Source: Deltaproteobacteria bacterium (GTDB taxonomy: Bacteria; Myxococcota_C; UBA6777). Taken from it: a stretch of 64,000 bases of DNA. Numbering within the stretch: position 1 is the first letter of the stretch; the number at the start of each line of letters is the position of its first letter. This document shows positions 43,696 to 51,700 of this stretch, piece by piece. The stretch is from the NCBI GenBank assembly GCA_002731275.1, contig PCBK01000165.1, positions 62,001 to 126,000 on the forward strand, written 5' to 3'. The notes under the pieces are model-generated. The model saw only the letters and a list, made by a program, of their open reading frames with translations. It was not told the origin of the DNA and did not search any database. Both the position numbers and the translations under genes were made by a program.

Positions 43696-46600
43696 GTGAG
43701 ACCTGTTGCGGTCGATCTTGGCCGGGCTTTTTGGGTGGTGGCCAGAACAGATGATGAGGGAAAACCTGAAGTCGCTGCGCTCGGGGGAGGTGGATTGTAT
43801 CCTGCGCATATCGCGGAGATTCAAGGCAAAATTGTACTTGGCCATCATCTATATGAGCGGACTGACATTCCTCCTTTGCGCAATTTGTACCACTTGCTGG
43901 AGCCTTCGGAGGAGATGAGAGGGCGTTATGTCGAACGTCTTCGCGATCACGTCGATGGGGGCGTCGAGTTTTATATCGGCCAGAAGTGGTGGCGGGGAGA
44001 GGAGCTGTTTGGTTTTGTGCTCAAGCGTTTGCTCGAACCTGTGAAGCGCCATCTGTCACCTAACGCGCCGCTTCCTGTCGTTGGTGTCATCCCACCAGGG
44101 TTATCCGACGACGTGTTGTATGCTTTGCGAGCTGCTGTGGAGTATGCAGAGCTCGCGCTGTTGTCTTGGTGTCCAACACCACTTGCTGCTGTGTTTGCGG
44201 CTCCCGAGAGGCTTCAGGACGTGTTGGTGTTGACTGCTTTGATCGAGCGTTCTTCGCTGACATATGGCATTGTGGAGTGTGGTGAGGGAGTGCCGCAGTT
44301 GTTACTCTCAAGGCGGTTGGACTGGCAAGAAGATCAGGCTTTGCCGCTTGGACAGGCGCGCCAAGTTTTCGATGAGATGATGTTGTTGGCAGACGAGTTG
44401 TTTGCAGTCGGGAGGGATGACTTTGGGCGCCTGATGGTTTGGGGAGAAGAGCCGTGGATCGAGCACGTTCAGCAACTGATCCGGTCACAGGTAGACTGTG
44501 TGTATCAACCTTTTGAACGGCCGTATCTGGTCTCAGCGCTTGGTGGTGCGAGTTTTTCAGATGATATTCAGGGAGGGTTTTTGCTGAGTCAGATCCCCAT
44601 AGAGACGCCTATGACACAGATCGCGTTGAAGGGGTACACGATGCCTGAGTCCGATCTCAGCGTGAAGGGAGGTGTGCATCCTGTCGAGTGGCATGTCGAT
44701 ATTCGCGGACATCTCGATGTCCCTGTTGCTTTGCATGCAGACGCACTCAACCTCCTCTCGATCACTGTCGAGAGTGCAAAGGGAAGAAGGTTTTCAAAAG
44801 AGGTCGCTATCAAACACGCAAAACACGCGAGCTTCCAAAGTCTTAAAATGAATGAGGTATCCCCTCCTGATGAGTCGGTCGAGCTATCTCATAGTTTAGG
44901 TTGCTTGGTCGGGATTGAGCAGACCTACATCGAGATGTTCCCGTCCGGTACATTGTTACCTTCGCGCGAAATGGTAGAGATCCCTGTTGGTGATCTTGAA
45001 GAGAATGTGATGATTGTGGAAGGTCCACTTCATCGGGGAGAAACGCCCTATCAGTGGGGGAGTATTGCACCTTCTGAATGGCCGACGCCCTTGACTGGAC
45101 AGGGCTTTGCGAATATTCAATGTATATGTCATTCAGACTCTACCGTGGAGTTGATCGTTCAAATCGAAGGACCACCTAGCGATGATAATGTGTTCCGATT
45201 TGACCGAAAAAATCGCCAATTACTTCACACTGATCAATCCCTGCAACAAAGGTCTGCCACGCAGCAGCCCGACAGAGATGCCATGAGTAACAATACCGGA
45301 GAATCAACACAGCCAGACATGGAGGTCCCACAAGAATTGCTTGATGCGGCTGAAGTGATGGAGCGTCAGGAACAGCAAAAGCAGGCGCACTCGTCGCATC
45401 ACAACATCCCACAGGCGCGCGAAGCTGATCTCCTCCAGGATGATAGTACGTTTTCGATCAATCCTTCTGCTGGGTTTGGTGGGTTCTCGGCTGAGGGAGA
45501 TGGCTCGACAATGGTCCTCTCACGAGATTCTCTGTTTGCTGGACAAACCAAGAAAGCACAAGGCTCTGTTCAACCTCGTACACAACGTTCGGCACCTACA
45601 CCGCCCAAACAGCAACCCGCCAACTACGAGTTGCCTCCTCCTTCTGGGCCTTCCACCTACAATCCAGACGCAACCGTCATCGCGTCAAACATCTTGTTGC
45701 AGAGCCAAAACCAGGGGCAGCATACATCTACCCAACGTCCTGCCCACAATAATACACCACCACAGTCCCGCAATTACGATAGCAGTGATCATTATCACAG
45801 CGGCTCTGGGCAGTTTCAAGCGCTCCAAGAGGCCGACAGTGTAGAGTCTGAAGACAGTGATTTTGTCGAGCGCGCTTTTGCTGAGTTGCAGTCGCCCCAA
45901 GGGCCGCCTTCTTACAATGATATCCCCGCATCACAAAGCAACATGGAGCTTAACATTGATCAGCAAGGGGGCCATACACAGGCCATCCCAACAGTTGAGC
46001 GTTCCCATGATGTTGGTGCCTCTTCTCCTACCCGAGCGAGCCGTTCGCCTGTCCGTGGGCGAGAGCACTCCTCCTCTGTTAGTTCGCCTTCTCTACCTAC
46101 ACCACAACCTGTTGGTTTGCACAAAGAGGATTCTTCTTCGACTTACGAAGCGAGCGAGCCAATCCAGAAGGAGAGCTTCTCCAGGCAAGATCTCATCTCG
46201 ACAAACGAGCGCGAAGAACGATTCGATTCAGCCCCCAAGCACGAGCCAGCGCGTCGGATGCAAACACCTCCTCCTGAGACGCGAAGTGCGCGCTCTGAGA
46301 GCCGTGAGTCAAGCGCTCCTAAACGGGTTCGACGTCGCGCAAAGTCGACCTCTACAGACTCTTCGCTACACGATCTGCTCGGGAAACTCGAACTGGCTCG
46401 TGAGCTTGCTGATGAGGCGAGGGAGATCTTCCATGAAGTCCAGGAGATGAGCGCAGGTCTCGAAGGAGCCGCCGAAGAATATGAACTCTTTCTGAATTTG
46501 ACAGAGGCTGAAGATGATCCCAAGGCGCTCGACGCTGGAGATCGACGAGAAGCTCGAAAAATCATCGATATCGCCCGCAACCTGTCAGAAGTTGATCAAA

Positions 46601-46758
46601 ACAGACTCCCTAGTTCTTCCCGCAAAACGCTCATTCGCTTGATCAATGATCTCGAAAAACGCCTGCAAAGCGATGATGGGCGTGTTCCCATGCGGCTCGC
46701 TTTGCAACTCGCCAATCGCGTCTTTGAGACGATTCGTCGTGATCTGCGTCCCTGGTAA
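43696..46758 (+). CDS. Divergent Hsp70/actin-fold protein with long disordered tail
   Basis: About 1020 residues from a GTG at 43696 with GGAGG five bases upstream. The first ~350 residues follow the order of an Hsp70 ATPase domain: a phosphate-1-like VAVDLG, IVLGHHLYERTDIPP, VVGVIPPGLSDDVLYALRAAVEYAELALL (cf. the prokaryotic DnaK ATPase core), then GRLMVWG and PYLVSALGGASFSD near the end. Several nucleotide-contact signatures are degenerate, so ATP use is uncertain. A Gln/Pro/Ser-rich disordered middle and a charged coiled-coil C-terminus (from about residue 880) follow. Probably a cytosolic scaffold or divergent chaperone. First gene of a plus-strand signalling cluster. Confidence 0.65.
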   Translation: MRPVAVDLGRAFWVVARTDDEGKPEVAALGGGGLYPAHIAEIQGKIVLGHHLYERTDIPPLRNLYHLLEPSEEMRGRYVERLRDHVDGGVEFYIGQKWWRGEELFGFVLKRLLEPVKRHLSPNAPLPVVGVIPPGLSDDVLYALRAAVEYAELALLSWCPTPLAAVFAAPERLQDVLVLTALIERSSLTYGIVECGEGVPQLLLSRRLDWQEDQALPLGQARQVFDEMMLLADELFAVGRDDFGRLMVWGEEPWIEHVQQLIRSQVDCVYQPFERPYLVSALGGASFSDDIQGGFLLSQIPIETPMTQIALKGYTMPESDLSVKGGVHPVEWHVDIRGHLDVPVALHADALNLLSITVESAKGRRFSKEVAIKHAKHASFQSLKMNEVSPPDESVELSHSLGCLVGIEQTYIEMFPSGTLLPSREMVEIPVGDLEENVMIVEGPLHRGETPYQWGSIAPSEWPTPLTGQGFANIQCICHSDSTVELIVQIEGPPSDDNVFRFDRKNRQLLHTDQSLQQRSATQQPDRDAMSNNTGESTQPDMEVPQELLDAAEVMERQEQQKQAHSSHHNIPQAREADLLQDDSTFSINPSAGFGGFSAEGDGSTMVLSRDSLFAGQTKKAQGSVQPRTQRSAPTPPKQQPANYELPPPSGPSTYNPDATVIASNILLQSQNQGQHTSTQRPAHNNTPPQSRNYDSSDHYHSGSGQFQALQEADSVESEDSDFVERAFAELQSPQGPPSYNDIPASQSNMELNIDQQGGHTQAIPTVERSHDVGASSPTRASRSPVRGREHSSSVSSPSLPTPQPVGLHKEDSSSTYEASEPIQKESFSRQDLISTNEREERFDSAPKHEPARRMQTPPPETRSARSESRESSAPKRVRRRAKSTSTDSSLHDLLGKLELARELADEAREIFHEVQEMSAGLEGAAEEYELFLNLTEAEDDPKALDAGDRREARKIIDIARNLSEVDQNRLPSSSRKTLIRLINDLEKRLQSDDGRVPMRLALQLANRVFETIRRDLRPW

Positions 46759-46796
46759 ACTGTTGGTGTCGGGAAGCGTGCACTTTGGAGGTTCTT

Positions 46797-47330
46797 GTGC
46801 CTTGTGATGATCAAACAGAGATTCTAGAATTGGTGCTTGACACTCAAGATCTGGTCAAGCAATTCCGTCTGTACAAGATGTCCTGTGGTAAACCTGTTGG
46901 TGATGATTCACTGCTTGCCTATATTCAAGACACACATATCGAAGAGATACTTATGTCTGATATCTCCGATGTTGTCCCTGATATTCGGCAAAAAGAGGAT
47001 CTAGAATCATTCCTCCTCGCGAAGCAACTCTTCTCGATTCGCGCTGCGTTGGGGGTTTGGACAGGTTCTTCTGCTGGGATGTTGCATGAACCCTTCGCGC
47101 TAGACGAACTCTTCTACGAAGAAGAGGGTGTCAAGATCACAGGCCTGATCTCCGTGGACCTGATCCGAGAAGAGATCAAAGCTTGCGCGTCTTGCACAAG
47201 TTGTAAGGTCGGTCGCAGTGAGAAAGCGCAACGACGTATCGACGAGAAAAAGGTACAAGCACAATCCCAACAGCAACTCTTACAAGACGTTCTTTCTGCT
47301 CTTATTGTCGAACACGAAGGTGCCGGGTAA
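46797..47330 (+). CDS. Conserved-looking protein of unknown function, Cys-cluster
   Basis: 177 residues from a GTG at 46797 with GGAGG five bases upstream. Acidic, helical, without membrane segments or signal peptide. It carries a CxxCxxC cluster (ACASCTSCK) near residue 160, which could bind metal. I do not recognise the family. It lies 38 bases after the Hsp70-like gene and before the degenerate receiver-GGDEF gene, so it probably belongs to the same regulatory cluster. Confidence 0.65.
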   Translation: MPCDDQTEILELVLDTQDLVKQFRLYKMSCGKPVGDDSLLAYIQDTHIEEILMSDISDVVPDIRQKEDLESFLLAKQLFSIRAALGVWTGSSAGMLHEPFALDELFYEEEGVKITGLISVDLIREEIKACASCTSCKVGRSEKAQRRIDEKKVQAQSQQQLLQDVLSALIVEHEGAG

Positions 47331-47337
47331 CAAATGA

Positions 47338-47359
47338 GATATTTAATGGATTAAATATC
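47338..47359. repeat. AT-rich perfect inverted repeat
   Basis: GATATTTAA-TGGA-TTAAATATC, nine-base perfect arms with a four-base loop, starting eight bases after the upstream stop. It could be an operator, or a hairpin affecting expression of the downstream gene. No T-run follows, so a simple terminator is not supported. Confidence 0.5.
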
Positions 47360-47404
47360 CCAGCAGCACCTATTGATCCCTGAAAAACGGGAGGGAAGCT
47401 CGCA

Positions 47405-48295
47405 ATGTCATCCTCAATCTTGTTTATTGGCCTCCAAGAAGATGAGTCTACACTCCTTCGTGAGGCCTGCTCACTCGAAGACTATACCGTCGAAGAGGTG
47501 TCGAATGTCGTGATGCCTCCACGCGATCAAGTTGATCCAGATCTCGTGATCCTATCGACGCGTACTCCACAAGAAACACTGAGCGATTTTGCTTCTCAGG
47601 ATCAACTGCGAAGCCGAATGCTGTTGATCGTCCATGAACCAGATTGGGAGATCCTTCAGGATGTTGCCCCCTTTGGGGTGATCGCTGCTCGTTCCAGCCT
47701 TGATGAGATTCGTTATCGGTTGCGCGATGCCTTCCAACGTAAGGGGGAGCAACTTATCCGACGGTTGGGGCTGCTCCAGCAGCGAGACGGCTCTGTTTGG
47801 GATATGTTGCCGTCGACGGACTGGGTGACCGGCCTCAATAACCGTATGCGTTTCCTACAAGAGCTGGAAAAAAACATCTCCCGCTCCAAGCGATACAATC
47901 GACCCCTCTGTTGTCTACTTGCTCGAATCAACGACTATGAAGATGTTCGTCAGCGACTGGGCGATGAGTTGATGGATGATCTGTTGGAAGAAATTGCTGG
48001 CATCCTCGAAGTTTCCATTCGCGAAGCTGATTTTCTCGCCCGTATCCGAGATGACTTGTTTGGTCTGATCCTCCCCGAGACGGACAAAGAGAACGCACAT
48101 GTCGTGAGAGAACGTGTTCAAAAACGCTTTGAGCACCTCCATATCCAATGGGAACTTGGCGACCCTCTCTCTTTTTCGTACGGGTTGGCTGCTCTTGATC
48201 CAGAAGACTCTTCCATGGAGGGGCTGCTCGCAAACGCACAGAGCGCGCTGGATACAACATCGATTGCTGAACCTGTTCCCCACGATAGCCTCTGA
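47405..48295 (+). CDS. Degenerate receiver - GGDEF domain protein
   Basis: 296 residues; GGGAGGG lies upstream of the ATG. The N-terminal 120 residues look like a receiver fold, but the phosphoacceptor position is Ser51 (PDLVILST). A diguanylate-cyclase domain follows, recognisable from TGLNNRMRF, but its GGDEF motif reads RDDLF (215-219). Both signature sites are therefore lost, so cyclic di-GMP synthesis is not expected. Such proteins often act as effectors or protein-interaction modules. It sits in a cluster with an FHA-AAA+ regulator (56 bases downstream), suggesting a shared pathway. Confidence 0.8.
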   Translation: MSSSILFIGLQEDESTLLREACSLEDYTVEEVSNVVMPPRDQVDPDLVILSTRTPQETLSDFASQDQLRSRMLLIVHEPDWEILQDVAPFGVIAARSSLDEIRYRLRDAFQRKGEQLIRRLGLLQQRDGSVWDMLPSTDWVTGLNNRMRFLQELEKNISRSKRYNRPLCCLLARINDYEDVRQRLGDELMDDLLEEIAGILEVSIREADFLARIRDDLFGLILPETDKENAHVVRERVQKRFEHLHIQWELGDPLSFSYGLAALDPEDSSMEGLLANAQSALDTTSIAEPVPHDSL

Positions 48296-48351
48296 GTCTT
48301 GCCATCTGTCGTTTGTTCGATGTCTGCTGATGCTGAGAAAGGTCGACCTCC

Positions 48352-50121
48352 ATGAATATGTACCTTGTTGAACTCAACGGAACTCGCTGGTTTTCTTTCG
48401 GTGATAAGCAACTCATAAAGGTCGGTCGGGATGAAGAGTCGGTTGACTTCTTCATTGACGATGATTCAGTCTCCTCCATCCATGCACAGCTCAGCACACA
48501 AGGTGACAAGTGGTTTGTCGAAGATCTCGGCAGTCTGGAAAACACTTTTCTCAACGGAAAGGCTCTTGAGGCTGGTGAGAAAGTCGTTATCACTGATGGC
48601 TCCAATCTCACCTTTGGCTTCGCTGAGTTTATCCTTATCCACCGCGCACCTGTGGATCTTGTCCCTGACGATAAACTTCCTAAACTCCCTGATATTTCTG
48701 TGGATAAGTGGCAAGACTTATCTCTCTCCTTGCGCGCGCTCTGTTTATTGGATCAGGTGTCCGAACTGCTCGAACATACACTTGATACAGAGTCATTTGT
48801 CGAGGCCTTTTTGGACGTGATCAAGACCATCTTTGACGTGGAGGTCTCTGTCCTCGCGCTTGAAGATCAACTTCATCTTCGTGGCCTGGAAAAAAACGAC
48901 GCATTTGCAGAGAGTATCTTGCGCAAAGCGCGCTTCCAGATGAAGGCGCTGGCTTTCTCCTCTACCCTTCATCCCGAGCAGGGAAAATTTGTAGCCTTTT
49001 ACGCCCCTATTTTTCTCGAAGATCTCGCCAGAGGCTATCTCTACATTCTCGCTCCAGAAGACTCGACGTGGAGCGACGAAGAGTTTGTGTTGTTTGCCTA
49101 TCTCGCGAAATTCGCGAGCCGGGGTGTGACCTCTTTTCAAGCTCTGCGCCGGGCCCAAGAGGACCGAGAGGTCTTGCATCTCAATCTCGTCGGGATTGCG
49201 CCGGCTATGCAAGCGCTGAAAATCGACTTGCTTCGCGTCGCGAGGCAAAAAGAACCTGTGCTCGTGACAGGAGAAGATGGGGTTGGAAAGAGCCGTATTG
49301 CACGTGCTGTCCATCAAGCTAGCGAACGTCGTCAGGCGCCTCTTATGGTGCTCAACGCGGCGAGCTTTCCGAAGGAAATTTTCGAAGCAGCGATCTTTGG
49401 GACTGTCGAAGAAAATGATGAAGGGAAGAGCGTTGAGAAAATTGGCCGTGTGACCCTCGCTGAGGGAGGAAGTTTTCTGATCGAAGAGATTGGTGAATTG
49501 CCCCTCGGTGTCCAGCCCTCTTTGTTGGCCCTGATCAAAAGTCAATCCTATATACCGATTGGAGCTGGTGAACCCTCCACCACTGACGTGCGTATTCTGG
49601 CGACGAGCTCTTTAGAGCTCAATGAACTTGAGGTCCAAGGGAAAATTATCCCCGAGCTTGCCGAGATCTTCAAAGGAAGCTCTCTCGTCGTTCCACCCCT
49701 ACGCAATCGTAAAGAAGACGTCCCACAATTGTTCAGAGCTTTTCTTGGACGCTTTGGCGAAGAAGAAGGTTTGCCTACTTGCGTTGTCTCTGACGATGCG
49801 CTATCACTGTTAAAAAATCACCGTTGGAATCAAAACATCCGAGAGTTGAGAAAAGTTGTCTCAAGGTGTTTTTACGAACTTGATCCCGATAGGCCCATCG
49901 TGAGTGAAGAACTGATCCGCCGTGTCTTGGCTGAGTGTGTTGAGGAAGAGAACATGCCCGCAAGACCAGGGAAACTCCAGATGGAGGTGATGAAGGTCGA
50001 ACATAGGGTCATCCAAGAAGCGTTGATGGCAGCCAACGACGACGTCGTTGAGGCCGCGAAAGAACTTGGTCTGAGCCTTGTTGTCTTACGTCGAAAAATG
50101 CGTGCGCTGGGGATTGGGTAG
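48352..50121 (+). CDS. FHA - GAF-like - AAA+ regulator lacking GAFTGA
   Basis: 589 residues. An FHA domain (1-100; VGRDEESVD, SSIHAQLS, LGSLENTFLNG) binds phosphothreonine peptides. A GAF-like region (about 130-265) follows, then an enhancer-binding-protein AAA+ domain: Walker A GEDGVGKS (307-314), Walker B SFLIEEIGELP, a PPLRNRKEDV arginine segment, and a Fis-like C-terminal helix-turn-helix (VVEAAKELGLSLVVLRRKMR). The GAFTGA loop that contacts sigma-54 is missing (about 350-362) and Walker B has Glu for Asp, so activation of sigma-54 polymerase is unlikely. It may still bind DNA and oligomerise. FHA suggests input from Ser/Thr kinases. Confidence 0.88.
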   Translation: MNMYLVELNGTRWFSFGDKQLIKVGRDEESVDFFIDDDSVSSIHAQLSTQGDKWFVEDLGSLENTFLNGKALEAGEKVVITDGSNLTFGFAEFILIHRAPVDLVPDDKLPKLPDISVDKWQDLSLSLRALCLLDQVSELLEHTLDTESFVEAFLDVIKTIFDVEVSVLALEDQLHLRGLEKNDAFAESILRKARFQMKALAFSSTLHPEQGKFVAFYAPIFLEDLARGYLYILAPEDSTWSDEEFVLFAYLAKFASRGVTSFQALRRAQEDREVLHLNLVGIAPAMQALKIDLLRVARQKEPVLVTGEDGVGKSRIARAVHQASERRQAPLMVLNAASFPKEIFEAAIFGTVEENDEGKSVEKIGRVTLAEGGSFLIEEIGELPLGVQPSLLALIKSQSYIPIGAGEPSTTDVRILATSSLELNELEVQGKIIPELAEIFKGSSLVVPPLRNRKEDVPQLFRAFLGRFGEEEGLPTCVVSDDALSLLKNHRWNQNIRELRKVVSRCFYELDPDRPIVSEELIRRVLAECVEEENMPARPGKLQMEVMKVEHRVIQEALMAANDDVVEAAKELGLSLVVLRRKMRALGIG

Positions 50122-50201
50122 TGCCATGAGGTGTTGACATGGGTGGCCTCAACACATCCCACCCCAAATCTTTGTACTTTTTGTGTTGAGGAAGATGTCA
50201 C

Positions 50202-51575
50202 ATGAAACAGAATATGCTTCGCTGGGGAGCAAAAATTTCTATCCTTTTTCTGGCAGTCTCTTTTGCCTTTGTCGGTTGTTCCGATAATTCTGAAGAGCAA
50301 AAAAAGCAAACAAACAACCAAGCTATTACCTACCACAAGGACGTCCGTCCGCTGATCGAAAAGAAATGCAATAACTGCCACAAAAAGGGCGGTGTTGGAC
50401 CCATGATTTTCAACACCTACGACCTCTTAAAGCAGTCCAAAGACGCGATCAAAGCGTCCATCGTTGCGAAACGCATGCCTCCTTGGCCTGCTGATACAGC
50501 CTGTCGTGAGTACGACGAAAACAAAGGCTTGTCAGATGAACAAATCAAAACGATCACACAGTGGGTGGACAATGGGGCACCTGAGGGCGACGAGAAAGAT
50601 TACAAAGCCCCTGAAGTATCTGGTCCCAAAGGGCTCTCTCGTGTCGATGTCTCGCTCAAACTTCCAGAGCCTTACACCCCCAAATTGGCACCCGATGATT
50701 ACCACTGTTTTGTCCTCGATTGGCCCGAGAAAGAGAAGATGTACGTCACAGGCTTTAACTTCAAGCCCGACAACAAAGCGATCGTCCACCACGTTATCGT
50801 CTATATCGCACCTCCAGGAAGCGCTTCCGACAAAGCCGTCCAGCGAGACAAAGACGAAGATGGTGTTGGCTATACGTGTTACGGTGGACCTCGAACAGAT
50901 GCTGCCATGGTCGCAGTGTGGGCGCCTGGACTCGACGGACGCGACTATCCCAAAGGGACGGGGATCAAAGTCATGCCCGGCTCGAAAGTCATCTTGCAAG
51001 TCCACTACAACGTGAACCCTGCGACGAAAGGCCAAAAAGACCAAAGCAGCGTGGAGTTGAAACTCGATTACGAAGTCGATGCTGAAGCATACGTCACATT
51101 CTACAATGGCCCCACATGGACGAAAAAAGGTGGGATGCCTATCCCCAAAAACAAAGCTGACGTGATGCACAACTTCAGCACTGCACCTCATGACGTGTAC
51201 AAAAAGTACTTTGGTGACAAACGCATTGTCGTTCATGGTGCATCTCTTCACATGCACCAACTCGGGACGAAAGGGACGATGTATTACACACCCAAAGGAG
51301 GGTCGTCCGAGCAATGTCTCGTCAACATCCCTAAGTGGGATTTTAACTGGCAATTCTTCTACTTCTTTGACAAGCCTTTGATCGTCAACCCTGGCGACCA
51401 ATTGGGCATTCGCTGTCACTTTAACAACTCACAAAGCAACCAGCCTTATGTGAACGGCAAGCAGAAAGAGAGCCAATACGTCGAGTGGGGTGACGGAACC
51501 GACGATGAAATGTGCTTGGGTACGTTCTACATCTCTTGCCAAAACCCCGACGGAACACCCACAAACTGTCTCTAA
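50202..51575 (+). CDS. Copper type II monooxygenase-like lipoprotein with c-type haem motif
   Basis: 457 residues with a signal peptide and a probable lipobox (FAFVGC, Cys26). A c-type haem site CNNCH (56-60) with a conserved MPPWPAD segment (Met92 as possible ligand) forms an N-terminal cytochrome-like domain. The rest matches copper type II ascorbate-dependent monooxygenases (PHM/DBH fold). The expected copper ligands are visible: His196-His197 (VHHVIVY), His268 (VHYN), His350 and His352 (HMH), and Met437 (DEMCLG). Presumably an envelope redox enzyme receiving electrons through the haem; substrate unknown. The haem would be attached by the Ccm system encoded at 23456-26484. Confidence 0.85.
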   Translation: MKQNMLRWGAKISILFLAVSFAFVGCSDNSEEQKKQTNNQAITYHKDVRPLIEKKCNNCHKKGGVGPMIFNTYDLLKQSKDAIKASIVAKRMPPWPADTACREYDENKGLSDEQIKTITQWVDNGAPEGDEKDYKAPEVSGPKGLSRVDVSLKLPEPYTPKLAPDDYHCFVLDWPEKEKMYVTGFNFKPDNKAIVHHVIVYIAPPGSASDKAVQRDKDEDGVGYTCYGGPRTDAAMVAVWAPGLDGRDYPKGTGIKVMPGSKVILQVHYNVNPATKGQKDQSSVELKLDYEVDAEAYVTFYNGPTWTKKGGMPIPKNKADVMHNFSTAPHDVYKKYFGDKRIVVHGASLHMHQLGTKGTMYYTPKGGSSEQCLVNIPKWDFNWQFFYFFDKPLIVNPGDQLGIRCHFNNSQSNQPYVNGKQKESQYVEWGDGTDDEMCLGTFYISCQNPDGTPTNCL

Positions 51576-51700
51576 GCCATCCCAACCCCTACACAGACTT
51601 CCTCTCGTCCATTCTCCCCACGCATCTTTGGAAGGGGGGATTTGGGGCAATACCTCTTATTTTTCCAAGTGATTCGTATAAGCTCAGCTTTTGGAGGGAG

